Assembly (NCBI RefSeq): GCF_022539665.2
Contig: NC_081337.1
Location: forward strand, 4,440,679 to 4,504,678
DNA from: Daphnia carinata
Lineage: Eukaryota > Arthropoda > Branchiopoda > Diplostraca > Daphniidae
Direction of reading: 5' to 3'
Length of the DNA stretch: 64,000 bases
Shown here in pieces: positions 39,001-53,800 of this stretch. How positions within the stretch are numbered: position 1 is the stretch's first letter; the number at the start of each line of letters is the position of its first letter. Under the pieces are notes generated by a model. It was given only the letters and a program-made list of their open reading frames with translations, was not told the origin of the DNA and searched no databases. A program made the position numbers and the translations under genes.

Positions 39001-41701
39001 GAACTGTAACGCGAAATACGAGAGTCAGGAAAGCGAATCGCTATCACTATAACAGCAAGGGTCAGTAGGTACTACACAGAAGAGACGCTGAGAGTCAAAG
39101 CGGGGAAGCGAGAAACGTTTGCTAACTAGCTGTGCGAGAGCACGGCACGACGTGCCTCTTCAAGAGCTGTACAGATATACAGTGGACTCGCATAGCGTCA
39201 AGTTGTTCTTCTTGGCTTCTCCGGGAGAGCGAAACGCGCACCGAGGTGACATGTGGAGCTCGTTCTTCGATATCTCTGTACATTATATTCTTTTCTTTTT
39301 TTCTTTTTTTTTCCTTATTTCTTTTTCGGCACGTACTACGCGTGCGCGCTCCCATCGGTACATCCTTCCGCTCTCTTTCGCTGTATGTCTCTCGCAAAGC
39401 GGATAGACTGTATACATCAGTCGATACATCGCGCCGATAGTACAGCGCATACAGAATGAGATTGTAGTATTTCGCAGCAGCACTTATTTCTCGTCTGGGA
39501 TACAGTAATATCTTTTTGAGAAGCGCAAATATATATATATATATACATATATATAGTGTATACATTGGCGTTCTACGTTATTCGCTCGGAGCAGCGGGTG
39601 CTATTTTTTTACGTGAAAAATGTGCTGGAGCGCACGCAATAACTGTTTAGAATGAAAACCCATTTATAATGGCACCAAAAAAACTTGTGCAAAATGGATT
39701 GGAAAATGCAAGAAGCTTTCTAATTTGTTCTATTGGCAATATGGCACCGTTGAGATGGGTGAGCTCATCCCGCACAAAAACTATCTTTTCTTCTATTTTG
39801 CATATATCATGTGGGATGATTTCGGAAAGGTTTATTGGCAGGGGATGTTGTCTACACTTATAAGAAGTGCAATATTTCCATAATAATAATATAAGTAAGT
39901 TAATCAATAATAATATAAGTCCATAAGTTAACGTCGAAATGTTCGTTTTGTTTTTCTTTATTTTCAACTGTTAGCACAAATGGAAAGCAGATACAGGGCA
40001 TATTCCAAACTCGATTTGCAAAAAGAAAAAAGTACTGCACAGCAAGTTATTGGAAGTGGAAAGTAACTTTTTTCGCTGTTTTCTTCGAAGCGTGCGCCGT
40101 CTTGCGTAAGCTAAATTGTTTACCAAACTCCATTTTTCAAAATTCAAGTAGGAGACGAGAAACTTTTATTTATTTTTCTTTTATTTGAACATGTCAAGTC
40201 TGAACTTCACGCAACGTAAAAAGGAAAAAAAAAATCGTACCTACAGCTGCATTTTTTGTTTCTTTTCTTTTAAGCATTAATCAGAAATAAAGTGTAAAAA
40301 AAAAAAAAAATTTTATCCCGTACCTACCCATCATGGGAGAGTGACGGATGACCAAGAAATGTCAACCAGGCAGATAATAACTTGCACATATCATGGGTTT
40401 CCGTTTCCTCGCCTTCCCGTCTTTATGCATCCACTTTTATCCTTTGTCACAAAGAAATAAAAGGAAACGAAAAAAATGCTCCTCTTTACGTCTAGATATT
40501 TCAAAACCTCGACTTCTCTCTTTCTTTCAGTTCGCGAATAGACGCGCGTTGCCACGAGAGCGAGTAGACTACACGTACTCGGTATTCCAAAAGCGGTGTC
40601 CGCCGTCCAGCGCCATGTCGTCTTATTACAGGGCGTATCTACAATTCGACCAGCATCGCACCACTAATTAGCTGATACGGGGAAAACCATCTGCACCAGG
40701 CCACTATTGCCATTCGTCGTCCACCGGGGGAGTAACACTTGTTTCTCGTTTTATTTATTTATTTATTTATTTATTTTTGTGTTTTATTCGCATTAACTTT
40801 AACATTTATTTTTTTTTTATCGTTTTCCATTTCTACGGTCTTGCTCGCCGGTTGTAAAGGAATGCAGATGTGTGCGGTTAACACGATGTCTGTCGTCCAA
40901 GCAAATAAACAAAAGCAATACAAATATATTGCATCTGCATGTGCGGTATGGCGTATATACAGTAGCCATATAGCAAAGCATGTAGATAACCGTTGTGAAA
41001 TGTTTTTCGGCTATCCCTGGCTTGTTCGTTTGTTGTTGTTTTTTTATGACGGCAGTTGTGGTCTACGAAATTTCGGACTCAGGGCCACACAGTTATAGAC
41101 GTAGGCTCACGTTATATCAAGAGAAAACATTGATCGTATACATTACAATGTTTTTTTTGGAGAGAAAAAACAAAACAAAACAAATAACAAAATAAATGCG
41201 AGAGTTCACCGGATGAGATGTGGCCATAGTTTATATTCATTCCAAAAAGTGCAATGGCAATTAATGACGCGGCCTATTCCATTCGACTAATGAAATTAAG
41301 GCTCACGCAGGTTTAACTGCGTCCGATTCAGCTGTTCATATCATCCGCAGCGGAGCTCTCGGAAGGAAATGTGGGGAAGAGAACACAACAAGAAACGAAA
41401 GGGCAACCATCATCATAGTAGGGGGAAATGTAATAAGAGAGCACGCCAAATGGAAGTCATCCGGGGAAAAAGGCATCGATAGCAGGCATGAAGCATTAAG
41501 CAAGCGAGCTGGCGAGCAAGCTTTAACACTATGTATGGATAGCGGAAGCAAAAAGCAAAAGAATCCAACAGCAGCCCCCAAGCCGACGACTTGCATGCTG
41601 AAGGGCTATATACCAAAGCCACCGATGTTAAAAAAAAAAAAAGAATATATATATATATATAATAAAATGGCAAGATGAACGGGAGAGACGAGTTGAACGA
41701 G

Positions 41702-41705
41702 AGTG

Positions 41706-41736
<31 letters not shown>

Positions 41737-41738
41737 GA
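41702..41738. repeat. (GA)n microsatellite
   Basis: A GAGAGA run with a single GGGA interruption. GAGA tracts can bind GAGA-factor-type proteins in arthropods, but here it may be only a simple repeat. Confidence 0.8.
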
Positions 41739-42076
41739 AATCAGTGAAGCGAACGGGATCGCTTGGTAGCACTCTGGTAGGTCTTGTTTGCTACACTATA
41801 CTTGCTTGTGATGCTTGGTATGGTCTACTCAGCTACTTTTCTTTTGCGCGCGTGCCTTCTTGTACAGCACTGCTCTTGACGTCCAAATGGCTAGCTGCTT
41901 TCTAGAAAACGATGACAGAGCGACCACACCAGATGAAACTCGATGAGGGATCGTTCGCAATCCATCAGTGGAGCGCCTGACTGGTTTTCGACCCGATATT
42001 TTATAAACGGCCAACATCAGCCCGACCCATCCAAACAGAAGGCACTATCTTGTAGAGCGCAAAAGCCTTACGAAAT

Positions 42077-42095
42077 GGGGGGGGGGGGGGGGGGG
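42077..42095. repeat. Poly-G run (19 G)
   Basis: An uninterrupted G-run that could form a G-quadruplex. Similar runs occur at 52017-52032 (16 G) and, as C, at 19854-19874. Confidence 0.85.
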
Positions 42096-43240
42096 AGGGA
42101 GCACTGTACAATTGCTCGTCTTTTATACAGGCTTCTGATATAAAGATACTTTGTAGATGCTTTCATAATTGAATTCAATGATAGCACACCCACGTGCAAC
42201 ACTTGTACATTATAAGGGCCTATATACTTTGTTTAGGCTATATAAAGCATAAGCGGCTTTCGATCAGTATAAAAACTGAAGTTGTCGATATCTCTTTCAA
42301 CATTTGTTTAACACTCGCGTTTCGACATGTCCCCCTTTTTTTTTTCCTCTCCTATATGAGGGGATCAAATGCGTTCGCGTTGGGTGTACAGGTTCTTGGG
42401 GGAGAGGCAAATGCGCTTAGAAGTTGACGACGCACGGAGTATATGCAGACAAGGTAAACTAGGTTAAGCTCAACCATAGAAGGTGTGGGATCAAAACCAA
42501 TAGATCTTTTGAAGTGCGTAACGAACCCCCCAGGCGTCACACCGAAGGTTTCCCAAATTGTACTCCAAATAAATAGAGCTCTACACGGCCCTATACCGTC
42601 CTGCTGCTCGTTCTGTGTGTTTCGTCCTCATTAAACCGCTGTTCCACGGGGCACCCGCTGCGTGCAGCGGCGAGGGGTTATCGGCGTCAAGTTAGACAAT
42701 TTTCCGAAAGTTTGGTGTACAGTTTAGAACGCGAACTTGGAACGAAAATTTGCCAGTCTATAATTGCGCGACACAGACGGTACAAAGCTGCACGACGCTC
42801 GCTTGATTTGTTTTTGTTTTTTTTGTTGCACGAAGACAAGGATAAATATATATCTGGTCAAACAGCGTACGAAAAATCCACGTGATGTGCATACAAGAAA
42901 GCCTGGACCAGTTGAAAGCAATGCCATTGAATTGGTCCGTCTCCCGATGTTCAAGCCAAGTGTTCATATCGTCGACGCGGTCGCTTTTTGTCCCAGCATC
43001 GCAATACATTGCCATAATGAGGCAGACGCTTGCACGACAGCCCTATTTCAGTATTATACGTAGCAATGACCTATGTCTAAATGTATCGCGTATAGTCGCA
43101 TATATATATATATATACGCTCTTACAGCTGAGGTCTATGAAGCATCACTTCCACTCGGCCAAGCGTGAGTAGCTCTCTTCCATGGATTTATCACGCGGCC
43201 GGCTGTGGCTTTTCTAGCCTTCGTCCAAACAGTGAGCCCT

Positions 43241-43290
43241 TTTTTTTTATTTATTTTTATTTATTTTTATTTATTTTTATTTATTTTTTT
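43241..43290. repeat. TTTATTTTTA tandem array
   Basis: A 10-bp unit repeats about four times and runs into a poly-T tract. About 110 bp later comes an A-run of about 29 (43403-43431). Both are simple-sequence DNA. Confidence 0.75.
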
Positions 43291-43402
43291 TTTCCTTGTG
43301 TGCGCGTCTCCCATTTTAGTCTAAACGCATTTCCTTCTTTCTCCATCTTGTCCTATTCTTCTTTATTTTATTTTTCGTATTTCTGCGATATTCTTTGTAA
43401 AC

Positions 43403-43434
<32 letters not shown>

Positions 43435-45280
43435 AGAGGAAAAGAAAATGACGTCGTCATATCTACTGTGGCGCAAACACAACTTGCGACGACTGTCCGG
43501 GGTTACAGGACGTATGGTGCCACTTGCTTACTGCAGTTTCACTATTCGCTTTTCTCTTGCCTGCCTCTGCCATATTGTCACTGCGGATAAGATACAGTCG
43601 CCCAGTTAAGTAAGCGAGGTCAAATACTCAATGAAACGGCAGCTCCTCTGGTGGCTGCCCGTATTAATCTGTTTCTATGACTGGACGTAAAAGAAGCCGT
43701 AGGACTTGAAAGCGAGCCTTGTGGCCTGCGCGTCAGTGAAGTATAGTTTGCTCGTCCGCTAACTTAGATGGTCGAGCGTGAAATCCTTTAGCTATTAGCG
43801 CCCCACTCCTAATTAAACGTTGTCTCTGCTGAAACAAAACAACATACTACACTGTGTGCGTGTGTATAGACCTACCTCGTAACCGAATAAAGCCTCGAAG
43901 CCGACGTAACATTGTTTGGCGTAGATGTCCTTTCGCAGTCTGATGATTGTCTGTTTCAGTGGATGAAATTAAGCACAGCTGTCCAGGAGATCCACAAACG
44001 TATATACGTTGTCCGCTAATTCATTTTCATTGTCTTTTATTTTCTGAGAGGGCGTGGCAAGCGATGAAATGCCATTAAACGGGCAGCATCCGTAATTCAG
44101 AAAACAAATGAGAGGACTTTTCTTGTGTATCGAGTTCCCATTTTCTTGTCACTGATTACGATACGATACGCAGCGCAGAACGGAATGAGACTTTTGGTTT
44201 CCTAATGGCACACTAATGTAATACCGCCACGGCTGCAATTTTAGGCAGAAGTTTACCGGCTGAGGAGAAATTCTTCGCATAGCTGATGGATACCAGAATT
44301 CCTGTAAAAACGTCGGAGATGTCTGCAAAGCGATTGGAATTTCTGAGCCATGTGGCGGAATTTTGCTGAATTTTCATTTCATAAAAATGCCGCAAAAGAA
44401 TCAAAATTTCTCGTCCAAGCGAGGAATGCTTGTGAAAGCGATAGATTATCTTTAAGGAAACAAGTTGAAAATCGGCCAATTCTCGAATTTGAATAGGCAA
44501 TAAGTTCCTTTTGATAAAATTTGATGTGTACAGTGTACATCGCATATCCATTTTATATATCCATTTATGAAGGGCCGATCTTAAGTATATAATTCAGTTA
44601 AGAGTACCTCAAATGCAGGTTCACATTACTGGCATTTTGACAAAAATATTTGCATATTTACAGTGATTTTGGCATCTGTACAGAGATATTGTCATAATGG
44701 ACACATTTTTTGTTCTTCCTCTCTTTCTTCTGCATCTCTATTTTTTGTACAAAAATGCAAAAATGTCAAAGGAGGCTAAATACCATGCCAAACATACCAA
44801 AGATTTGATCTGTGAATGGTGGTAAGTGAATATCGACATCGAACTGGACAGCCTTTGCAACGAGAATATGTACTTTTATTTCTATGGTCGGTTTTCACCG
44901 TCTGTAACGCGATTGCAACATATAGACGTAAGAATAAACTCTATCTTTCTAAACAATATTTATTCACTGAAATTCTCTTTAAAAATCGATCGATTTAAAA
45001 AAAAATTTAAAAAAAAGAAGCATAAATAGCCAATGGTCTACAACGTCAAACAAGACAGTAAACGTCGAAGATTGAAAAACTGTTGTCTCTTTGGCCGACC
45101 CTGACGACCTTCCACGAACAAATAGAATTACAACCAAAAAAAGAAAAAGACAAAAAAAAAAAAAAGAAAAAGAAATACTAGATGATTAAATGAAAATACG
45201 TCTAACAAATGTTGAAATCCCGTGCTTCAATTTAAAAAAACGTCATATTTCATGTAGAGGCAAGCGAATGCCGTTCGTTT

Positions 45281-45286
45281 TTTATT
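45281..45286 (-). promoter_or_regulatory. Candidate polyadenylation signal for the vitellogenin-like gene
   Basis: The minus-strand AATAAA lies about 90 nt past the stop codon at 45374-45372. Confidence 0.5.
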
Positions 45287-45371
45287 TTGCCCCCTCTCGA
45301 TTTTTAGTTAATGTTTCTCTGTTGGAACAAAGTGACGCTTTGGCGGAGTACACATGATGAATACATTTGTA

Positions 45372-47809
45372 TTACAAGTCATCAATTTGACTGTGAACAC
45401 CGACGGGCATTTTGATGACAGTTGGCGCACCCTCTTGCCGAGGACAGTCATTTAAATTATGAAGTGGAATTCGTCCATTTGGTGATTGAAGCGCTGGATG
45501 CTTTTGCGGATCGTGGGAGGCGACAACGAAGCAGTGCGGACGGTCCGAAGTTTGGTATTGAGCTGCCATAAGGCTCCCAGACGAGAGAACACACCGACGG
45601 GGGCCGCGGAATTCAAATAAACGCTCGCCGTTCATATCGCCGCACAGTCCTTGCACTTGGCCTCCTAAACTTTCTCTCGCCTGTAAACGAACAGTACAAT
45701 TAGAGCTTGTATCCAACATTGAAAAGCTCCCAGCCAACGGCACAATGGTGCCTTGTTCCTCTAATAACCCCTCCGTTTCTTAACTGCAACTCGTGAATAG
45801 GAAACAAATCCATCGAGAAAATGACTTATTATGCGATAAACAGTATACGTATCGCAGCCCACCGTCTTGGGAATAGCAGCTATTGTATTTCACTTATAGC
45901 GCAGCAGATCGATAGCCGGCGTTCGTGACTCGTCCATCTTGTCTTCGTCAATCTCAGTTGAAAAAGAGTTCGCTATAGAGAATGGGCTAATGCTCAAAAC
46001 GGAAATCGTTATTTTTAATACCACCTTTCTAGTGAGCAACTGACAGACTATATTGGCCCCCAAAAAAAAAACAAAAAAATTATAAACTTTACACCATCTT
46101 ATTTTAAAGCTCCTATAGTTATTAAATCTTTTGTTATTTTATTTATTATTATTTTTTTTATCTAAGAAAAAGAAAAAGGAGAAATAAACATTGCTCTCGA
46201 GCTTACTTCAATGATTTACTGTAGTCTCAATCTGGAAATGAACTATGAAAATACTGAACGCGTATACGTACTTTGATGACGATTGCATCTTCAGAGTGGA
46301 TGCGCAGCATTAATCCACTTAAGGGAAGTTCAATTTCGAGCGAGCCGTTGCCTTTAACTCGGGCGAACAGCAACGGTCCGTTGCAAGGGCTTTCCAGCGA
46401 GAAGCCGCCGAGATCCTTGACATGCCTGTCGGCATCGGCGAGTTGCGGAAAAGGAATCGTCACGCCGTTGACGATTAATCTTTTGTTAGGCAAATCGATG
46501 TGGACGACGTCGTCGGACACAATCAGTCGGAGAACCTGTTGATAGATGTTCTGTTGCGTTATTCTTTATCGAGACGTGATTGATCGTCACGTAGGGCGTA
46601 GAGTTAAGTCCAACACGTAATAAGAACATAGTCTAACGCCAAGTTGACATCTCATTTTTCCTGCTTAATACATACTTATCAGCGATTTAACGCCAATTTA
46701 ATGAGGGGTCTCCAACAGGCACAGTATCCATGATTACGCAAATAGTGCAGCTACGCGCAGTATGCTTGTTACATTGATAAGCGTATCAGATAGATATAAT
46801 ATTGACTAAACAGTTCGTTTGCCAGCACGGCAACGGGCCTGTTTGTTTTTGTTGCGCAGAGTTAACGACCTGACGTTAACAAGACTTTTAAAAAAGCCAA
46901 TTTGGATGTGACCGAACCGTGCCGTGCTCCGTATCGATAACAGTAAACTACTTTAAAATGGCAGATTACATTAGCTTTTGTTTTGATTTGATCAAAAACC
47001 TAGACGTAATTGTTAATTATCTTGACTGCCATTTTTATTTGCTCTTCCATCTATGCCCATGGAAAAAAGAAAAGAATATAAATAAAAATAAAATCAATAC
47101 GACAACTTGGCTGAACCTTTAGGACGTACTATGTGACTTAAGCTTTTTAAATGTTGGAATTATTTTAATTAAAAAAAGGAAACATTACGGGAACGAAAGC
47201 ACGATCAGCACGCTCCATGAACCGTTGCCTATGAGCTGATAGGAGCCAACGAGAACAGTTTCAACGTGACGCGATATGTTATGACAACGTCGATGTTGTC
47301 CCTACCTGATTTAATGCGTTGGACCCGCGATCGAGCAAGATGACTAATTTATCCTGGGGGCCGGTGGCTGCCACGACCATGTATTGACAATCATCAACAA
47401 AACGAGGGTCGTAAACAACTCCGTCGAAGGTGGTGATCTGGTTGTTTCCGACGCGGCACTCTCCTATGTAAGAGGATAGAAACATTACGCTCTTCCAATA
47501 TCAGCATGTTCATCATTTTTTACTGTACGATACATCAGCTCGCTTTTGAAATCAAATCAAACAACAAATTATGGCTAGAGGGTTTTTCCTGTTGTCAACA
47601 TCGTTACGTACCAACGTAATGGGTCCGATCGGCTTCCAACGGAAAATCGTGAAAACCCGTCACGTTGGCAACGTCGTCTTTCCAGATCCACGTCCATCGG
47701 ACAGCCAGGTGATCGCCTTTCCATTGTTTTCCTTCTCCTTTATGTCCGTGCGGCTCGTCGCTGATGATGCTGAGCAAAAGCCGTCCAATCTTTCCCCGTT
47801 GGATAAAGA

Positions 47810-47842
<33 letters not shown>

Positions 47843-50800
47843 CACTCGATTGGAGCAAATATCCGCAAAGAACAGTCACATATATACGCTGTCAAGGAAT
47901 TCGAGCAAATATTGCAGCATCTAAAAATTACATTGCGATCGATTTCGAAAAAAAAAGAAAAAAAAAGGCAGGAGAGAAGCTTCCTTTTCTACATGAGTTT
48001 CGAACAAAAATACACTCGGCTGAAAAAAAAAAAAACGCAAGCGTGATAATGCATAAAACTAAAGGCAAAGTAGGTCGCAAAACGGGGAGAGGGCGGGGTG
48101 GGATATGAGAAACGGGTTGGCGATACTTTGTTGGACTACGCGAGACGATGTGCCTCGCAAAATGGGAGAGACAAAAAGGAGAAAAAAGGGAGATCAATAT
48201 TTGTCGGCAAGCACAGAGAGAATCTCTGGATAGCGCTTTCTCGCAAGAAATCTACAACTACGAGAAAGGAAAAAAGAAAAACCCGGGCAAAAAAAAAAAT
48301 GACACGGATAGATAAGGGCAGACAACCCAAACAGAGAGAGAGACGGGGCCGAGGAAAAGCCAGGCTAGAAAAAAAAGATTGATAAATTGATATATACTGT
48401 ACTTGCGTGGGTAATTCAAGCCAGGCTGAAGAGGAAGTGGAGAATCCAGAAACAGCTGCACTTAAGGCAATCGGCTTTGCTGCCTCTGCTCCCACTGCGT
48501 ATGGTATTTCGATGGCGGTGGAATCGACCAGATCGTCGGCGGCAACGCTCGCCTCTTTTCCGGCTGTCACTTGCGCTGCTTTGTGATTCTCGTGCGACGC
48601 TCGCTCCCGCTCCTCTCTTCCCATCATCGTTTGACTTTTCCCTGCTGTGTGTGTGAGAAATGAAAAATCCAAAAATAAAAAAGGGGGGAAAGGGGGGAAT
48701 TTTTTTTTTTAGCTGAACAACAGATCCCAGCAAGGCGAACTTATTCATGACGTGTGCTACGGTAATAAATCTGGGCTGCCATAAATCTATTTAGCTTTCA
48801 GAACAGCAGATCAAAAGCCGAAAATGTAAGACGCAAAAAGCAAATCGAAGAACGGGATCGCATTCTTCTTCTCCCTCTTTTTATTATTATTATATTTTTT
48901 TATATCTATTTATTATTATTTTTTTTTTTCAAAGGCTAAACTGAACTGACGTACCGAAGATTGACGTTCTTAGTAAATCAGAAGTTCCAGACTTCATCAT
49001 CCATGCGAGTGGTTCTTGTGCCCTATCTTCACGGCAATACCCACGTCGGAAAAAAAGGGGAAACGAAATAAAAATCAAACCAAATACGATTAGCCACTGC
49101 GAAACGGGTTAGGGGCCCAGAAGACGATCGCCATCTGAGCGTGAAGAACTTAAAAAAAAAAAAAAAAAAAGAAAAGAACAGGACAAAGACAGATAATAAG
49201 TAATCGTGTGTACCATACCCAGTTGGACGGAAAGTTGGAATACGGTCGGATGGATTGATTTGCGCCACGAGAACTGCCTCCAGCCGATGGCCATATCCTC
49301 GTTCGGCAGCCAGGAGAAACTGATCAACGACAAGAGTTGTTGCCAGTCGACATTTTTGTTCGCCATCATATTCTTCCAGTCGAACGTCTCCACCTGACAT
49401 GTCAACAGCAACCCACTTTCAAAACTTTTTCTACACAAGGACTTCTACAGATGTTTTGCACCAGCAAAATGAGCCAATGTAAGGCCCTCAAAGATGGTGA
49501 GTTCTCTTAAAGACTCACCTGAGACGTTTCATTCGGACAGGAATCCACGCAATGACTTTTATGCAATAATATGAATTCTTGCTTTTCATCTTCGTCGTCG
49601 ACGCTCCATTTGACATCGAGCCGCTCGACGGGACGTTGGGTCAACTCGGCAGTCAGACGGCCCGGCAGAGAGGCCAAAAGAAGAATGCTGGACGTCGATG
49701 TTATACCGTCCACGTCACTGCCACTCGGTTGTATGCCGATAGACGAATCGATTTCAAGGGCCAAACTTTGGTTTAATCAGAAAAAGAAACAAGTCAAGAC
49801 CCAAATCAATATGTCGTTATAGAACCGAAAAAACAGTTGGGGACATGCAACCAGAAGGGGGACAGTGTTCAAATCGAAAGCTTGTTTTTTTTTCCTACAC
49901 TTACGTTGGGTTCAGATGGCTGTCTATTGCCGCCGGTTGACGACTGTAGCGTAGAGTGCCGTTCAGAGTGGCAGTGATTTGACCCGTCACCCGAAATTGC
50001 GTGATAAAGCCCATTGAATTGGCCCATCTGATGTCGACGTTGACCAACGGTAGCAGGTAAAGCCACTCGGGATTCCAGCTCGATGTCGGTGGTTCCAAGT
50101 ACCCTGAATGTTTTTGATTTTTTTTCAAATGCATATAGTTTAAACAGTTTCAATCCCTCTGCTCATGCAAGATAGTTGAAGTAAAAAGAAAAAAAAAGGG
50201 TGATGTATTTTTTATACATTCAAAAGGAGCTGGAAATAGAAAATAAAAAGGGAAAGACCTCGGATGCTTTTAGCGGCCCCGTCAAAAGACCAAAACTTTT
50301 CAATCGACTCCATTAATGTCCAATGAAGGAAACCTTCGCCCAGGTTCCCAGAAGGATGGCTCACGTTGAGACGAGCCAGTAGGGCATCGACGGGGGCCGA
50401 CATCCTGTTGTAGCAGTCGTGCAAACTCGACGTGTTTCGCAGCTTGTCTTCACCGAGAATATGGTTGAGGATCGACTCCATGTGATGGCCGTGAATCTCA
50501 AATTCGAGAAAATCAAAGTCGACGGCGCCCAGGTTAAAGTTGAGTCGACCATAGATCTCCTTGGGGAAAACGGACGCCTTGTTGGCGAACGTCTCCAACC
50601 TGAGGTAACTGGCCAGGAGACGACGCCTCTTCTCGTATGACCAAATGTAATTGGCTGAACGTCCTCCGGTGACCGGCTTGGTCAACCGAAGCACCTGTTT
50701 GGCTCTCATTGATCTAATTAAAAGGCAATAAGACGGAACAATCCGAACATAAAACGACGTACGTCTTTTCGTGTTCGCTTTCATAGTATTTTGGCTATAG

Positions 50801-53800
50801 CGAATTGCTTACAATTTCTGTAGGAAACGCTGAGGACTGCGCAGCGTTGCCAGTGTATCGAACGTGGTAAAGACGAATGAAGCTACGTGACTTTGTCTTG
50901 GTTCGAACCAAGTTCGTGCCGCCACAGCCTGTAAATGAATTCAGTTTTTCTTTAAATGTTAAATGAAGGGATATTAAGCTTTGAATGTAATTATTTCGGT
51001 CAAATGGAAACAAGTGTAAAATTTCACCTGCCATACGTGAATAGGAGGATAGCTGAGCATCAGCAAAGTGAACGCTGCCAATCGAACCTTAACGATTTTC
51101 GGGATTCACAAAAAGAAAAAAAAATGTAGAAATTAAATTTCCAATTCCCTGCATCAGTAAGCTCTACGCGTCATGCTTATTAGTAATGCCGGCAAAAAAG
51201 AGGTCTATATATCTCAGTCAAGGTATTAAGTTCGTCTTACTTGGTAATTCTCTGACGGATTGGCGTAGACTGTATGCAGGATCTTGATCGCCGTAGCGTC
51301 GCCGTGGTGCGCAAGCTTATGAAGCGCCAGTACAGCCTTTGTCCGGATTGCTGGATTTGCGTCAACCTTACCAGACGACGGAACGTTTTTCGTTTTAACG
51401 CTAGGTTTTGTTTGTTTAGTATTGCATCAACAAAAAAGTAGGTGGGCGAGGGGGCGGAGAGGGGGGGTTAAATAACATCATAAAAAAATAAAGACTGCGA
51501 CACGCAAAATGTAAAATCGCATCGGTAAACGTCAGATTGAGTCGTAAGCCTCATAGGTGATACACACCCACGTGTGACGTAATCAACAATAAATCCATTC
51601 CCGTTTCTCATTTCGTTCCGTCACGCATCGTCGCCTTGTTAGCGTCAATGCGAACGAAACGACGCGCCTTTGAGGCTTACCAGCCATGAAATGTTTCCGT
51701 TTCCGTAATTCGAACCCCCTTACCCCCTTCCCTCAGTTCACCGTGAGCTGTCATGCTCTTTGTAGTGGAACGTCTCAACGATATAGGTATGTCGATTGAT
51801 TTCCTTTTTATTTTTTGAACTTAAATCAACTTCGCGCGCAACTAGCGAAAAACCCCGAAGAAAGCAGTACCTCCATTTTCTCAAGTTTTTAGAACCAGCG
51901 ATTCACGGATCGATTCCTTCCATAGCTGATTTGTTTTGATTTGATTCTGTAGCTGAAGAGATCCGAAAAAAGAGCAAAGCTTCGAGTGCCGGTCATTTGG
52001 TCTACGTACTGCGAAAGGGGGGGGGGGGGGGGCCTCAAATAAATCGTCAGATGAAACGCGTAGGACCTACTGATTTACACCGCCTATTTCCACAGCGCGG
52101 CCTCCTAATGAATCCTTTCATCATAAAAAGGTGGGAGGTCAAACATAAATGCAAGTCTAAAGGGGATGGCAACACGAACAAGCACAAGCTGATAGACGAA
52201 GTTTGCTATATGATTTTTTTTTTTTGTGCGAGAGCAAATCTAATATTTGGAGTTACTCGTCTCACACAACTTGGTCAAAAAGAAAATAATTTTCAAATAA
52301 TTTCTTTCTTTTTTTTGCTGCCCTTTTTTTTATAGTTTCGTATAGTTACCTTGCCTTCGATTAGGGGAACGACGACTGGAATAAGGGACGGATGACCGAG
52401 GATGTTAAGCGCCGATAGAGCGGCGCTGCGGTCACCAGAATCGCCTCGGTTAATTTCAACGGCAATTCTTCTCACGAGACGTCTAGGCCAAATATCTCGC
52501 GTTTCGTTTCCGCTCGTGTTCAAATACTGGAACGGGAAGCGGGATTCGGCTGATAATCGATCGATGCAAGCCACGCGAAAAAAAGAGGCAAGAGAAACCA
52601 TGGCCGTCTGGCGGAGATCCGGCTCCCGTCTCACCACCTCCAAGTCCAACAAAGACTTTGTGCATAAAAAAACACAACAAAAATAAAGACGAATCAAATG
52701 CTGTTTGACGAAACTTCATAAAACACACTCTCCATATTTTTGTTTAGACAGCTTACCCATAATTAGTAAATGTGATAAACTTTCCCTGAAAGCAAGTATA
52801 TGTAGACAGCGGAAATATGAATGACAAAGTTGGCCTTCCCCAGTAGGGTTCGCTTACCAAAAGTTGGCCGAGGACATGATCAGATGGATCCCGAAGGAAC
52901 ATGCTGAAACCCGATATCATATTCATGATGTCTTCGTTGGAGATCTGGTGTCTCTCGATCAACTCCTTGGCAATATCCAGTGTCGTGGCAGACCCCACCA
53001 TAGCCATTTGTTGGAAGTAGAACGACCTATTCCGATAGACATCAACGTTCGATTGAGTAAATAATAAATAAATAAATAAATCAAATTGCTTCACTTTTCC
53101 TTGGCGACATGGAAGTAGAGTGACTATAAGACAGACAGTTAGTGTACTTGTTTTCGTACTCGTGTCGGCTTGAATTGACACGCTCGTTAGACAACCGTAT
53201 TTCTTTAACATTCGCGAAAACTCTCTAAGCGAAACGTATTGATTGCAAGTCAGGCTATTAGCCTCGTTCGTTTAGTATCCTATATATTCAGCCCTTTCCT
53301 TCTCCCATTAGCCGAAACTATGCCCTTTCGTGCGAATCGCTACACGTGAAACTTTTTCGTTTATTAGCAAAATTTTGCAGTGCGCACATGCGGTATTTTA
53401 AAAAATCAAGCAAAGAAAAATCTCTTGTAATTTCCTACTGATTGTTTTTGAAATCAACGGTAAAATAACTGATTTTTATTTGTTGTGTAAAAATCATGCT
53501 AACACGATATGGAAAGCAACAGAAGTTCGACATCGTTTTTAGATCCAACAACAACATTATTAAACGTTTCTAAAATGCAATGATGAAACGTTTCCTCCGG
53601 TACCCACCACAACTAAGCCCAACGCCTCGAATAATTTCGTCGAGTTCAAAAGCACTATTTTACCGTATCAAAATGTAAACTGATCTCAAACATAATGTAA
53701 AATATGGTAATGCCTGAAGCCTTTTAGCCTTGCGAATACAGCCCCATTTACACCGCACTGTAATTCTTTCTTGGCCGCAGTATTGGCATACTATTTATAG

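Larger units (their letters stand above)
31407..45371. other. 14-kb gene-poor region between the Dpr and vitellogenin-like genes
   Basis: No open frame here resembles a known family or shows a convincing splice structure. The region is dense in simple repeats: TA arrays near 35490, 36045-36073, 39530-39555, 41645-41660 and 43100-43116, plus GA, G, A and TTTAT arrays. It most likely contains the missing 5' exon(s), promoter and regulatory sequence of the Dpr gene, possibly downstream regulatory sequence of the vitellogenin-like gene, and decayed elements. A GC-richer patch around 38930-39250 and another at 40540-40700 could be promoter regions, but I cannot prove that. Confidence 0.5.

Noticed and set aside
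39122-39565. 147-codon minus-strand open frame
   Set aside because: It starts in a TA repeat and is Lys/Arg/Tyr-rich; overlapping frames on the plus strand are equally long. It looks like a chance frame.
44213-44551. 112-codon minus-strand open frame near the vitellogenin-like 3' end
   Set aside because: The composition is less biased than the others, but I recognise no domain and see no signal, start context or neighbouring exon to support it.
48136-48672. 178-codon minus-strand open frame taken as one protein
   Set aside because: Only 48403-48644 fits as an exon of the vitellogenin-like gene. The rest is intron read-through with Phe/Leu-rich low-complexity sequence.
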